Source: Maricaulis sp.
GTDB lineage: Bacteria > Pseudomonadota > Alphaproteobacteria > Caulobacterales > Maricaulaceae
Assembly: GCA_002694345.1 (NCBI GenBank)
Contig: NZLV01000136.1
Location: forward strand, 1 to 11,154
DNA length: 11,154 nucleotides
Direction: 5' to 3'
In this document: piece by piece, positions 1 through 6,638 of the stretch
How the letters are laid out: the number at the start of each line of letters is the position of its first letter
How positions within the stretch are numbered: position 1 is the first letter of the stretch
Notes under the pieces: model-generated
Told to the model about the DNA's origin: nothing
The model's input: only the letters and a program-made list of their open reading frames with translations
Database searches by the model: none
Position numbers and translations under genes: made by a program

Positions 1-719
1 ACAATATGGGCGGCATCCCGACCAACTTCCACGGCGAAGTCCTGACCAAGGTGGGCGATGATCCCGATGCGGTCGTGCCGGGCCTGATGGCCGTGGGCGA
101 AGCCGCCTGCGTGTCGGTCCACGGCGCCAACCGTCTCGGCTCCAACTCGCTGATCGACCTCGTCGTGTTCGGCCGCGCCGCCGGCCTGCGCGTCGGCGAA
201 ACGGTGAAAGCCGGTGCTACCCAGAAAGAGCTCACGGCTGCTGACGGCCAGAACACGCTGGATCGTCTGGACAAGTACCGCAATGCCTCCGGCGGCACGC
301 CGACGGCCAAGATCCGCCTGGAAATGCAGAAGGCCATGCAGAACAACTGCGCCGTCTTCCGCACCGGCGACGTCCTCAAGGAAGGCGTCGAGGCGATCAA
401 GGGCGTCTATTCCGGCATGCCGGATATCGGCGTCACCGACCGCACCATGATCTGGAACACCGACCTCATGGAAACCCTGGAGCTGGACAACCTCCTCGCC
501 CAGGCCGCCGTGACCGTGAATGGTGCGTCCAACCGTGAAGAAAGCCGCGGCGCCCATGCCCGCGAAGACTTCCCGGATCGCAATGACGATGAGTGGATGA
601 AACACACCCTCGCCTGGTGCGATGCCGACGGCAATGTGAAGATCGACTACCGTCCTGTGCACACCTACACGATGTCCAACGACATCGCGTATATCGAGCC
701 GAAGGCCCGGGTGTACTGA
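1..719 (+). CDS. sdhA: Succinate dehydrogenase flavoprotein subunit, C-terminal part (5' end outside window)
   Basis: Partial gene: the reading frame is open from the first bases (frame position 3) and about 238 C-terminal residues are present, whereas SdhA is usually near 590-600. SdhA is the catalytic FAD subunit of complex II. It oxidises succinate to fumarate and passes electrons to SdhB at the cytoplasmic face of the inner membrane. Visible family marks are NMGGIPTN at the left edge, the active-site/FAD segment HGANRLGSNSLIDLVVFG, the C-terminal ESRGAHAREDFPDR block and the closing DYRPVHTYTM. The Arg of HGANRLG corresponds, from family knowledge, to the dicarboxylate-binding arginine. 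The covalent-FAD histidine and the upstream catalytic residues lie outside the window. The stop at 717-719 is 2 nt before the DUF3052 start, and sdhB follows, so the three are almost certainly one transcript. sdhC and sdhD would be expected just upstream. No frameshift or unusual composition is seen. Confidence 0.97.
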   Translation, partial: NMGGIPTNFHGEVLTKVGDDPDAVVPGLMAVGEAACVSVHGANRLGSNSLIDLVVFGRAAGLRVGETVKAGATQKELTAADGQNTLDRLDKYRNASGGTPTAKIRLEMQKAMQNNCAVFRTGDVLKEGVEAIKGVYSGMPDIGVTDRTMIWNTDLMETLELDNLLAQAAVTVNGASNREESRGAHAREDFPDRNDDEWMKHTLAWCDADGNVKIDYRPVHTYTMSNDIAYIEPKARVY

Positions 720-721
720 TC

Positions 722-1147
722 ATGGCGGCCACGGCCGGATATTCGGGGACGCCCCTGCCAAAGAAGCTCGGTCTCAAGGACGGGCTGAAGGTGGCGTTTC
801 TCGGTCTTCCGGCCGAGCATGATGATCTGCGCTCTGCGGCCCTGTTTGCCGAGGAGAAATCCTCGGCCGAGGCCGGCGATGCGCTCGACTATGTGCACTA
901 TTTCACCAAGGTCCGGTCGGAGTTCGAAACCGACCTGCCGCGCCTGCGTTCGGCCATCCAGCCGGCCGGCATGATCTGGGTCTCCTGGCCCAAGAAGGCA
1001 TCCAAGGTGGAAACCGACATGACCGAGGACGTGATCCGCGATGTCGCCCTGCCCATCGACTTGGTCGATGTGAAGGTCTGCGCCGTGGATGAGGTCTGGT
1101 CTGGACTGAAATTGATGATCCCGCGCGACAAGCGCGCCGTGAACTGA
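722..1147 (+). CDS. DUF3052 family protein encoded between sdhA and sdhB
   Basis: A 141-residue soluble protein without signal peptide or membrane segment. I recognise the DUF3052 pattern: an N-terminal GYSGTPLPKKLGLKDG, a central DYVHYFTKVRSEFETDLPRL, then GMIWVSWPKKAS and a C-terminal DLVDVKVCAVDEVWSGLKL. The function of the family is not established, and the alternating beta/alpha look suggests a small Rossmann-like or ferredoxin-like domain (inference only). The ATG at 722 was chosen because the DUF3052 homology begins at once (GYSG at residues 6-9). The upstream in-frame extension to 593 would lie inside sdhA. Only 2 nt separate it from the sdhA stop, with a weak Shine-Dalgarno sequence, so translation is probably coupled to sdhA. 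sdhB starts 14 nt downstream. This placement suggests expression at fixed stoichiometry with complex II, but no motif ties it to flavin or Fe-S chemistry; its single cysteine (residue 120) makes cluster binding unlikely. Confidence 0.9.
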   Translation: MAATAGYSGTPLPKKLGLKDGLKVAFLGLPAEHDDLRSAALFAEEKSSAEAGDALDYVHYFTKVRSEFETDLPRLRSAIQPAGMIWVSWPKKASKVETDMTEDVIRDVALPIDLVDVKVCAVDEVWSGLKLMIPRDKRAVN

Positions 1148-1161
1148 GTGAGGACCCTTTT

Positions 1162-1941
1162 ATGGTTCAGCTGACACTTCCCCGCGGTTCCCAGCCCACC
1201 AAGGGCAAGACCCACGCGGCGCCCGAAGGGGCCAAGAACACCCGGTCTTTCCGCATCTATCGCTATGATCCGGAAAGCGGCAACGGCCCGACCTGGGATA
1301 CCTACAAGGTTGATCTGGACGATTGCGGCCCGATGGTTCTCGATGCCCTGTTGTGGATCAAGAACAATGTCGACGCCTCGCTCGCCTTCCGCCGGTCCTG
1401 CCGCGAAGGCGTGTGCGGGTCTTGCTCGATGAATATCGGCGGTCGCAACACGATCGCCTGTACCTCCGGCATTGACGAGTACAAGGGCACGATCACGATC
1501 TCCCCGCTACCGCACCAGCCGGTGGTCAAGGACCTGATCCCCGACCTGACCCAGTTCTACGCCCAGCACGCTGCCGTGAAACCGTATCTGAAGACCGATA
1601 CGCCGGCGCCGGAGAAGGAGTGGAAGCAGAGCCCGGAAGACCGTGAAAAGCTCGATGGTCTTTACGAGTGCATCATGTGCGCCTCCTGTTCCACGGCCTG
1701 CCCGTCCTATTGGTGGAATGGCGACAAATACATGGGCCCGGCGGCGCTTTTGCAGGCCTATCGCTGGCTGGCCGACAGCCGCGACGAAGCCAAGGGCGAG
1801 CGTCTGGACGATCTCAATGATCCGTTCAAACTCTATCGCTGCCACACCATCATGAACTGCGCCCAGGTCTGCCCGAAGGGGCTCAACCCGGCCGAGGCGA
1901 TCGGCGAGATCAAGCAGATGATGGCCGAGCGCGACGGCTAG
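1162..1941 (+). CDS. sdhB: Succinate dehydrogenase iron-sulfur subunit
   Basis: A 259-residue SdhB, full length for the alphaproteobacterial type, carrying electrons from the SdhA flavin to quinone. All cluster ligands are visible. The N-terminal [2Fe-2S] plant-ferredoxin domain has Cys80, Cys85, Cys88 and Cys100 (CREGVCGSCSMNIGGRNTIAC). The C-terminal domain has the CIMCASCSTACP block (Cys170, 173, 176 for [4Fe-4S]; Cys180 starts the [3Fe-4S] set) and the CHTIMNCAQVCPKG block (Cys227 and 233, then Cys237). PSYWWNGDKYMGP (181-193) supplies the conserved quinone-site tryptophans. The start at 1162 has a clear Shine-Dalgarno GAGGA at 1150-1154, 7 nt upstream, lying just after the DUF3052 stop. 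Residues 1-27 are a poorly conserved extension before the ferredoxin domain and could hold an alternative start, but no better ribosome-binding site is seen. A strong terminator follows at 1969-2000, making sdhB the last gene of the operon. Confidence 0.98.
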   Translation: MVQLTLPRGSQPTKGKTHAAPEGAKNTRSFRIYRYDPESGNGPTWDTYKVDLDDCGPMVLDALLWIKNNVDASLAFRRSCREGVCGSCSMNIGGRNTIACTSGIDEYKGTITISPLPHQPVVKDLIPDLTQFYAQHAAVKPYLKTDTPAPEKEWKQSPEDREKLDGLYECIMCASCSTACPSYWWNGDKYMGPAALLQAYRWLADSRDEAKGERLDDLNDPFKLYRCHTIMNCAQVCPKGLNPAEAIGEIKQMMAERDG

Positions 1942-1968
1942 GCTTCCCATCGCTTCGAAATCAACCTT

Positions 1969-2000
1969 AAATCCCCCGGGTCATGGCTCGGGGGATTTTT
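1969..2000 (+). terminator. Rho-independent terminator of the sdh operon
   Basis: A perfect 10-bp stem, AAATCCCCCG (1969-1978) with CGGGGGATTT (1989-1998), encloses a 10-nt loop and ends in a T run (1996-2000). It starts 27 nt after the sdhB stop. The G/C core followed directly by T5 is a textbook intrinsic terminator. Its 3' arm also carries the only plausible ribosome-binding site of the next gene. Confidence 0.9.
1989..1995 (+). promoter_or_regulatory. Shine-Dalgarno of the RDD gene, embedded in the terminator 3' arm
   Basis: CGGGGGA lies 6 nt before the ATG at 2002 and is the only purine-rich stretch in reach. The same bases form the 3' arm of the sdh terminator stem, so any transcript reading through from sdhB would hold this site in a hairpin. 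A transcript starting inside the stem would leave it free. Sequestration is inferred from base pairing only. Confidence 0.5.
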
Positions 2001-2001
2001 C

Positions 2002-2637
2002 ATGGCTGACACGCAGGATGGTTTGACGTCGTCACCGGCGGCGCCGGATCCGGACGACACGTCCGAAAAGGGCAATGTCCGCAGCTTTGCGCGTTACTGC
2101 GCCAAGATGAGCGACATGCTCCTGTTTTCCATTCCTTATCTGGCGATCATGTTCATGGTTGGCGCCGTGCTCGGCGCGGTTGCCGTCTCGAGCGGGAATG
2201 AGGTCCTGCTCGACTGGATTGCAGGCACCGGCCAGACCACCGCGATCTTTTGGGGCGTGGTCGCCTGGGCGCTGGCCCTGTTCCTGTTTCCTCTCGTGGA
2301 GGCCAGTATCATCAGCGCTTTCGGCACCACACCCGGCAAAGCCCTGATGGGGATCCGGGTTCTGGGTGAGGATGGCGGCAAGCTCGGTTTTGGCGCCAGC
2401 TACAGCCGGTCCCTGCAGTCCTATATCGTCGGTCTGGGCGCGGGCATCCCGCTGGTGAGCTTTGTGGCCGGGATCGTGGCTTTCATGAACCTGACCCGCA
2501 ATGGTGAAGTGTCGTGGGACGGTCCGGTCAATTATCGCACCCGTCCCGTCAATCCGTTGCGCTGGGGCGTCGGCATTTTTCTGGTGATCGCGAACATCGC
2601 GGCGAATATCGCCGATCGCTTCTGGGCTGAATTCTAG
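2002..2637 (+). CDS. RDD family integral membrane protein
   Basis: A 211-residue inner-membrane protein. A hydrophilic N-terminus (1-30) is followed by hydrophobic segments at about 39-62, 80-104, 140-163 and 187-204. The RDD domain is recognisable from R31-YCAKMSD38 at the start of the first helix and from FGTTPGKALMGIRV (107-120), the family's G-TxGK-xxGxRV signature before a cytoplasmic loop (LGEDGGKLGF). Residues 131-163 match the usual RDD third-helix region. RDD proteins have diverse or unknown roles; some have been linked to ion transport and some act as fused anchors, and nothing here decides between these. The ATG at 2002 sits 1 nt after the terminator T run. The next Met (residue 36) would cut into the domain, so 2002 is the likely start. 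It is separated from sdh by the terminator and so needs its own promoter, which I could not identify. Confidence 0.88.
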   Translation: MADTQDGLTSSPAAPDPDDTSEKGNVRSFARYCAKMSDMLLFSIPYLAIMFMVGAVLGAVAVSSGNEVLLDWIAGTGQTTAIFWGVVAWALALFLFPLVEASIISAFGTTPGKALMGIRVLGEDGGKLGFGASYSRSLQSYIVGLGAGIPLVSFVAGIVAFMNLTRNGEVSWDGPVNYRTRPVNPLRWGVGIFLVIANIAANIADRFWAEF

Positions 2638-2670
2638 CTTCGGACGCCGTCCTTCATCGCAAAATCAGGT

Positions 2671-2696
2671 CCGCTGATCCGATTTGCAGCGGTTTT
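2671..2696 (+). terminator. Possible weak terminator after the RDD gene
   Basis: A 6-bp stem CCGCTG (2671-2676) with CAGCGG (2687-2692) is followed by TTTT (2693-2696). It lies 34 nt past the RDD stop in the 138-nt gap before the FG-GAP gene. The stem is short, the loop is 10 nt and the T run has only four residues, so this is tentative. Nothing else definite is seen in the gap. Confidence 0.4.
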
Positions 2697-2775
2697 CATT
2701 GGACCCGGCCCGGCTGGCCCCTGTTTGGTGACCCGCACAGGAGTTAGTCTTCGGCGAAAATTCACGGGGAGCGAT

Positions 2776-3891
2776 ATGCGTCAATTCGTTCTGAGTCTGG
2801 GCCTGGCGGCCGGTCTCGCAGGGCCGGCCTGGTCCCAAGGGGAGTTCTGGGTCCACCCCTATAATGCCTTCGGTGCGGAAGATGCGCTGACAGCCTCGGT
2901 CAATCTGGGTGATCTGGATGGCGATGGTGATCTGGACGGTTTCGCCGTCAATGGCCGTCACTGGGTCCAGCAGGACGAGGTGTATTTCAACAATGGTCTC
3001 GGCTTCTTCCGTTCGGCCCGCGATGCCGGACCGGATCGCGGCACGGGCTATGAAGCGGCTCTGGCGGATCTGGATGGGGATGGCGATCTCGACGCGGCGA
3101 TTGCGCGCGACCTTCTGCCCGTCCTCCTCCTGTTCAATGATGGCGCGGGCAATTTCGACGAAGCCGGGGATCTCGGTCCGATTGCCCAGGCCCGAAGCAT
3201 TGCGGCCGGGGATTTTGACGGGGATGGCGATCCTGACCTGGTCCTCGTCCAGCGGGGCGAGGCGAACAATTATTTCCTGAACCGGGGCGATGGCACGTTC
3301 GAGGCGGCGGTGGAGCTGCCCGGTGCGTTCCAGACCATCCAGGTCGCGATCGCCGATCTGGACGGGGACGGGTTGCAGGATCTCGTTTTTTCCAATCGGG
3401 GCGGGCAGGGACTGCCGATTTACCGGGGGCAGCCGGGCGGCGGATTTTCCGGCCCGGTTCTTCTCGGCGGCGAGCTGGAGATGGAAATCCGGGCGGTTGC
3501 CGTGGCTGATGTGACCGGCGATGGCTCTCCCGACCTTCTGGCCGGCGGGATGGAGGCACCCAGCCTGCTCTTCCCCAATGACGGATCAGGCGGGTTTGGA
3601 GAACCGGTCCGCTTCGGGTCGGACGCCGATGTGGTCTTTGGAATCGATACCGGTGATTTTGACCGGGATGGCCGGCTCGACATTGCCATCGCCAATTCCG
3701 GCGTCGAAAACCGGGTCTATCTCAATCGCGATACGGGGTTCGAACCTGTCGACATCGCGGCTGATCCGGTCAGCACCTATAATCTCAGCGTCGGCGACCT
3801 GAATGCGGACGGCTGGCCGGATATCGTCTACGCGGTGTCGGAAGGATCGAACTACGCGGTGATCAATCGCTTCGAGCATCTGGGCGATTAG
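2776..3891 (+). CDS. Secreted FG-GAP/VCBS repeat protein, predicted seven-bladed beta-propeller
   Basis: A 371-residue exported protein. Residues 1-20 are a signal peptide (MRQ, hydrophobic core, AWS cleavage before Gln21). The mature chain has seven D-x-D/N/T-x-D-G-x-x-D calcium loops, starting at residues 46, 98, 146, 194, 245, 294 and 341, with spacing of 47-52. The first three have the strongest form (DLDGDGDLD type); the fifth and seventh are degenerate (DVTGDGSPD, DLNADGWPD). Between them recur blocks such as YFNNGLGFF, LLLFNDGAGNF, YFLNRGDGTF and LLFPNDGSGGF. Seven such units are typical of the integrin-alpha/FG-GAP propeller fold, used in extracellular binding; no catalytic domain is fused. 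The ATG at 2776 is preceded by GGGGAG (2766-2771) and starts the signal peptide; an in-frame TTG at 2725 would add 17 charged residues in front and is unlikely. It converges with the DUF885 gene, 14 nt away. The ligand is unknown. Confidence 0.9.
   Translation: MRQFVLSLGLAAGLAGPAWSQGEFWVHPYNAFGAEDALTASVNLGDLDGDGDLDGFAVNGRHWVQQDEVYFNNGLGFFRSARDAGPDRGTGYEAALADLDGDGDLDAAIARDLLPVLLLFNDGAGNFDEAGDLGPIAQARSIAAGDFDGDGDPDLVLVQRGEANNYFLNRGDGTFEAAVELPGAFQTIQVAIADLDGDGLQDLVFSNRGGQGLPIYRGQPGGGFSGPVLLGGELEMEIRAVAVADVTGDGSPDLLAGGMEAPSLLFPNDGSGGFGEPVRFGSDADVVFGIDTGDFDRDGRLDIAIANSGVENRVYLNRDTGFEPVDIAADPVSTYNLSVGDLNADGWPDIVYAVSEGSNYAVINRFEHLGD
2911..3822 (+). repeat. Seven calcium-loop repeats within the FG-GAP gene
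   Basis: Copies of a 27-nt unit encoding D-x-D-x-D-G-x-x-D begin at 2911, 3067, 3211, 3355, 3508, 3655 and 3796, with a period of about 141-156 nt. The first three are also similar in DNA (GATCTGGATGG-type), while later copies are conserved mainly as protein. This is intragenic protein repetition and not a mobile or CRISPR repeat. Confidence 0.9.
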
Positions 3892-3905
3892 CGCTTGCCC
3901 CGTCC

Positions 3906-5630
3906 TCAGTCGCGGGTCGCGATCCAGGCATCAATCTTGTCCTCGACCCGCCAGAGAGGGACCGAGCCCTCTTCCAGAACCAGACGGTGGAAGGTCGGGT
4001 AGTCGAAATCATGGCCCAGCGCGTCGCGCGCGCGGTCGCGCTGGCGGTAGAAAAAATCGGCTCCGACCTCATAGCTGACAATCTGTCCCGGCATCATGGC
4101 AAGCCAGTGGAGCACGGTGTCGGCTTGCGCAGGATCGGCATCAGGCGTGCCGCGGCGCGCCAGCACTTGCTGTGCCGTCTCGGCCTCGGAAAGGGCCCCC
4201 GTATTGAAGTCGATCGCCAGGGGCAGGGTGGCGCCGAATTCGCTCCAGAAAACCGCTTCGGTTTCCGCATGCTCCAGCAGGCCTTCCTCTGCAGCCAGGA
4301 TCTCTGCGTAGTGGGCCCAGCCCTCCACGAAGGCATTATTCATTCCAATGGTCAGGATCGGGTGCGGGGCCGCGTCGCCCTGTCCTGAGTAATGGGCCGC
4401 CACCATGCTCTGGGTGTGATGGCCGGGCGCCGTTTCGTGGGCCGTGACCTGCTCGCTGGAGCGGGCATGTTGCAGGCGCGGCTCCAGCGGATTGATCGAA
4501 TAGATGCCGGACAAGCCATTGGCGAGGTCCGGACGATAGCTTGCCGCCATATAGGCGCGCTGTTCCGGCGGATAGAGCTCCACCCGCACGCTCTGCCCCG
4601 GCAGGAGCGGAAAGAGGGGTTGAGATGCCGCGATCAGTCGCTGCGTGTCCGCTTCGATCCGGGTCAGGCTGGCCTCCTCCGTCATGGCCGGTCCCGTATC
4701 GAGCCCGGCCAGTCGGTCCCGGATGTCCTGTTCCGTCAGCTCGCCCCAGATCGGCCGGGCGGCAGCCATCATGCGGGTGCGGGCGTCATCCTGCATCCGG
4801 TGACCCAGATCGCGGACGGTGTCGGGCCGGAACCGGATACCCGTCTGCTGAAACAGGGAGGCGGCATAGCAGGCATCGCCCTCCGGCAGGGCGGCAATTG
4901 ACAGGGCGGTTCGGGCGGACGGGCTGTACTGCGTCCGGATGAAGCCTGCATGGGCGGCCAGACGCGGCGCAATCGTGTCAGCCATGGTCGTGCGCCAGGC
5001 CGTGGCGATGTCTGCCGGTGCCGGGTCTGCCAGGGTCCACAGATCGCTGCCTTCGGCGGCCAGGCTGTCGAACTGGCCGGCCACGATGTCCGCGATCTCG
5101 CGCGGCGTGGAATAGCCCTGAGCCAGACCGGCGAGAAGTCTGGCCTCGCTGGCATCGATATAGGCACTGATCTGTTCGCCCCAATTCCCGATCAGCTCCG
5201 GGCCCAATTGCGGGCCCGCGGCTTCCGCGGCGAGGCCGATGGAGTTGATCAGGTTGAGTTGCCAGCCAGCGACGTGATTGAGCGGCCACAGTTCGCGATG
5301 GCAGGATTGGAGAGCCTCATGGACCTCCAGCCGGTGCCTCAGATTGACGTAGACCGAGCGAGCCCCGGGGCCCAGCTGGTCAGGATCATGGGCTTCCAGC
5401 CGGGTGAGGATATCGCCCTGCAGACGGTTCCACTGGTCATGGGATTGAAGGCTTCCGGCGCCGATCAGCCGGTTCGCCGGTGTGTCCACGCCCCAAAGGC
5501 GCGCTTCCAGCGGGTCGGTCGAGGCAAAGCCTTCCACCCAGGCATCCGCCAGTTCGATGACGGCTTCGTCGGGCGTGGCTGCGGACAGGTTCAGGGCTGC
5601 GATGGCGGCAAAGGTCAGGGCAGGTGTCAT
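3906..5630 (-). CDS. DUF885 family exported protein, putative zinc metallopeptidase-like
   Basis: A 574-residue protein from the ATG at 5630. The N-terminus is hydrophobic (residues 2-19, ending LNLSAA), so export is likely. Key C-terminal motifs of DUF885 are present: HETAPGHH (His398-Glu399, His404-His405), FVEGWAHYAE (Glu436 in EGW) and MMPGQIVSYEVG near 512-523. The HE-x4-HH plus EGW arrangement resembles gluzincin-type zinc sites, so a peptidase role is commonly inferred; substrate and activity are not known. Family length is about 550-600, so the gene looks intact. The ATG has AAGAG (complement of 5638-5642) 7 nt upstream. A GTG start at 5687 would add 19 residues containing Arg, His and Lys, giving a more conventional signal-peptide n-region, but it lacks a ribosome-binding site. 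The gene lies 98 nt after the LysR stop on the same strand and converges with the FG-GAP gene. Confidence 0.88.
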   Translation of the reverse strand: MTPALTFAAIAALNLSAATPDEAVIELADAWVEGFASTDPLEARLWGVDTPANRLIGAGSLQSHDQWNRLQGDILTRLEAHDPDQLGPGARSVYVNLRHRLEVHEALQSCHRELWPLNHVAGWQLNLINSIGLAAEAAGPQLGPELIGNWGEQISAYIDASEARLLAGLAQGYSTPREIADIVAGQFDSLAAEGSDLWTLADPAPADIATAWRTTMADTIAPRLAAHAGFIRTQYSPSARTALSIAALPEGDACYAASLFQQTGIRFRPDTVRDLGHRMQDDARTRMMAAARPIWGELTEQDIRDRLAGLDTGPAMTEEASLTRIEADTQRLIAASQPLFPLLPGQSVRVELYPPEQRAYMAASYRPDLANGLSGIYSINPLEPRLQHARSSEQVTAHETAPGHHTQSMVAAHYSGQGDAAPHPILTIGMNNAFVEGWAHYAEILAAEEGLLEHAETEAVFWSEFGATLPLAIDFNTGALSEAETAQQVLARRGTPDADPAQADTVLHWLAMMPGQIVSYEVGADFFYRQRDRARDALGHDFDYPTFHRLVLEEGSVPLWRVEDKIDAWIATRD

Positions 5631-5701
5631 GAGGGGGCTCTTGTGGATCCGAGGCCTGTTTATTGCCGCAGTGATCGCAAGCCGCACTAACTAAATGCGG
5701 G

Positions 5702-5729
5702 TCATCATTAGTTCTGCTGATGAAATGAT
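5702..5729. promoter_or_regulatory. AT-rich overlapping dyads between the LysR and DUF885 genes
   Basis: Two overlapping inverted repeats: TCATCA (5702-5707) with TGATGA (5718-5723), and ATCATT (5704-5709) with AATGAT (5724-5729). The patch is much richer in A/T than its surroundings and sits just after the LysR coding end, upstream of the DUF885 gene. There is no T run, so it is not an intrinsic terminator. It could be an operator or promoter element for the DUF885 gene. Confidence 0.35.
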
Positions 5730-6634
5730 TAGCCGGTCTGACAGCGCTTCAGCTCACTGCGAGCCAGATGTTCCAGCCGGGCCGACATCCAGTCGGCCAG
5801 GGCTTCGGCCTGGCTGCGATTGGGGGTGTGGTGGTTGAGCGCGAAGCTGACCTGCCCCCATTCCAGCAGGGCCGAGCGGTCACTCAACGGGCGCAAGGCG
5901 CCGTCCCGTATCGCTGTTGCGACCATCAGATCGGCGCAGATCGCGATACCCGCTTTCTGGATCGCCAGTTCCGCCGCCAATCCGGCGCTGTCCGTTTCGA
6001 TCATGCGTTTGGCAGGCAAGTCGGCCGTCAGGCCCCAATTGCGCCAATCCATCCCGTTCTCGAACGAGATCAGCGGCGTATCGCTGTCCTGCCAGTCAGC
6101 CGGCAGAGCCAGATCCGGATGGGCATAGGGCCGCCAATGGGTTGGCAGGGTGCGGATGGCATGGAAATCGCCGCCGGGCGTCCAACTCGAAAGATAGAGA
6201 TCGATGTGCCGATTATGCGGTCCGGGTTCCTCGGACAGCATTTCCAGCGACAGGTCGAGGTCGGGAAAAGCCTGCCGGATCTCGGTGACCAAAGGCGCAA
6301 TCGTGTGAAAACCGAAGGAATACTGGATGCCCAGAATGATGGTCTGCTCCGACGCCGGAGACAGGCGTCGCTCGGCGGAGGCCAGCAGTTCGAGCGCGTC
6401 ACGGACGTCCAGATAGACGAGTTCACCGTCCTCATTCAGCTTCAGTCGCTGACCGACCCGGACAAAGAGTTTGCGCTGGGCGTGGGTTTCGATCGTCTTG
6501 AGGTGCTGGCTGACCGCGCCCTGGCTGATGCCGAGCGCTTCGGCGGCGCGGGTGACACTGCCCGTTTCGACGATCTGGGCAAAGGCACGCAGGGCTGCGA
6601 GCGACAGGCTCGACGGAGGGGTGCGCGCGCCCAT
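5729..6634 (-). CDS. LysR-type transcriptional regulator
   Basis: A 301-residue LysR-family regulator of usual length. The winged helix-turn-helix spans about residues 10-68, with the recognition-helix region SVTRAAEALGISQGAVSQHL followed by a linker with KLFVRVGQRLKLNEDG. The rest (about 90-290) is the periplasmic-binding-protein-like effector domain, starting IILGIQYSFGFHTIAPL and including the hinge-like LAIQKAGIAICADLM. The overall style is nearest to the GcvA/AmpR-like group (inference from the N-terminal pattern). The start at 6634 is 4 nt after the stop of the acyltransferase gene, so both are probably co-transcribed, acyltransferase first. LysR regulators usually control a divergent neighbour; here no divergent partner adjoins, so candidate targets are its own operon or the downstream DUF885 gene. 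The effector is unknown. Confidence 0.93.
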   Translation of the reverse strand: MGARTPPSSLSLAALRAFAQIVETGSVTRAAEALGISQGAVSQHLKTIETHAQRKLFVRVGQRLKLNEDGELVYLDVRDALELLASAERRLSPASEQTIILGIQYSFGFHTIAPLVTEIRQAFPDLDLSLEMLSEEPGPHNRHIDLYLSSWTPGGDFHAIRTLPTHWRPYAHPDLALPADWQDSDTPLISFENGMDWRNWGLTADLPAKRMIETDSAGLAAELAIQKAGIAICADLMVATAIRDGALRPLSDRSALLEWGQVSFALNHHTPNRSQAEALADWMSARLEHLARSELKRCQTG

Positions 6635-6638
6635 CGGC

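Noticed and set aside
2725..2775. TTG-initiated extension of the FG-GAP protein
   Set aside because: It would place charged residues before a clean signal peptide; the ATG at 2776 has a good Shine-Dalgarno sequence.
2911..3822. Regularly spaced short repeats resembling a repeat array
   Set aside because: They are in frame, encode calcium loops and vary between copies, so they are protein repeats and not CRISPR or satellite DNA.
4950..5690. 246-codon plus-strand frame, with another at 4392-4901
   Set aside because: Both are antisense to the DUF885 gene, which carries conserved motifs throughout; the plus frames show no domain.
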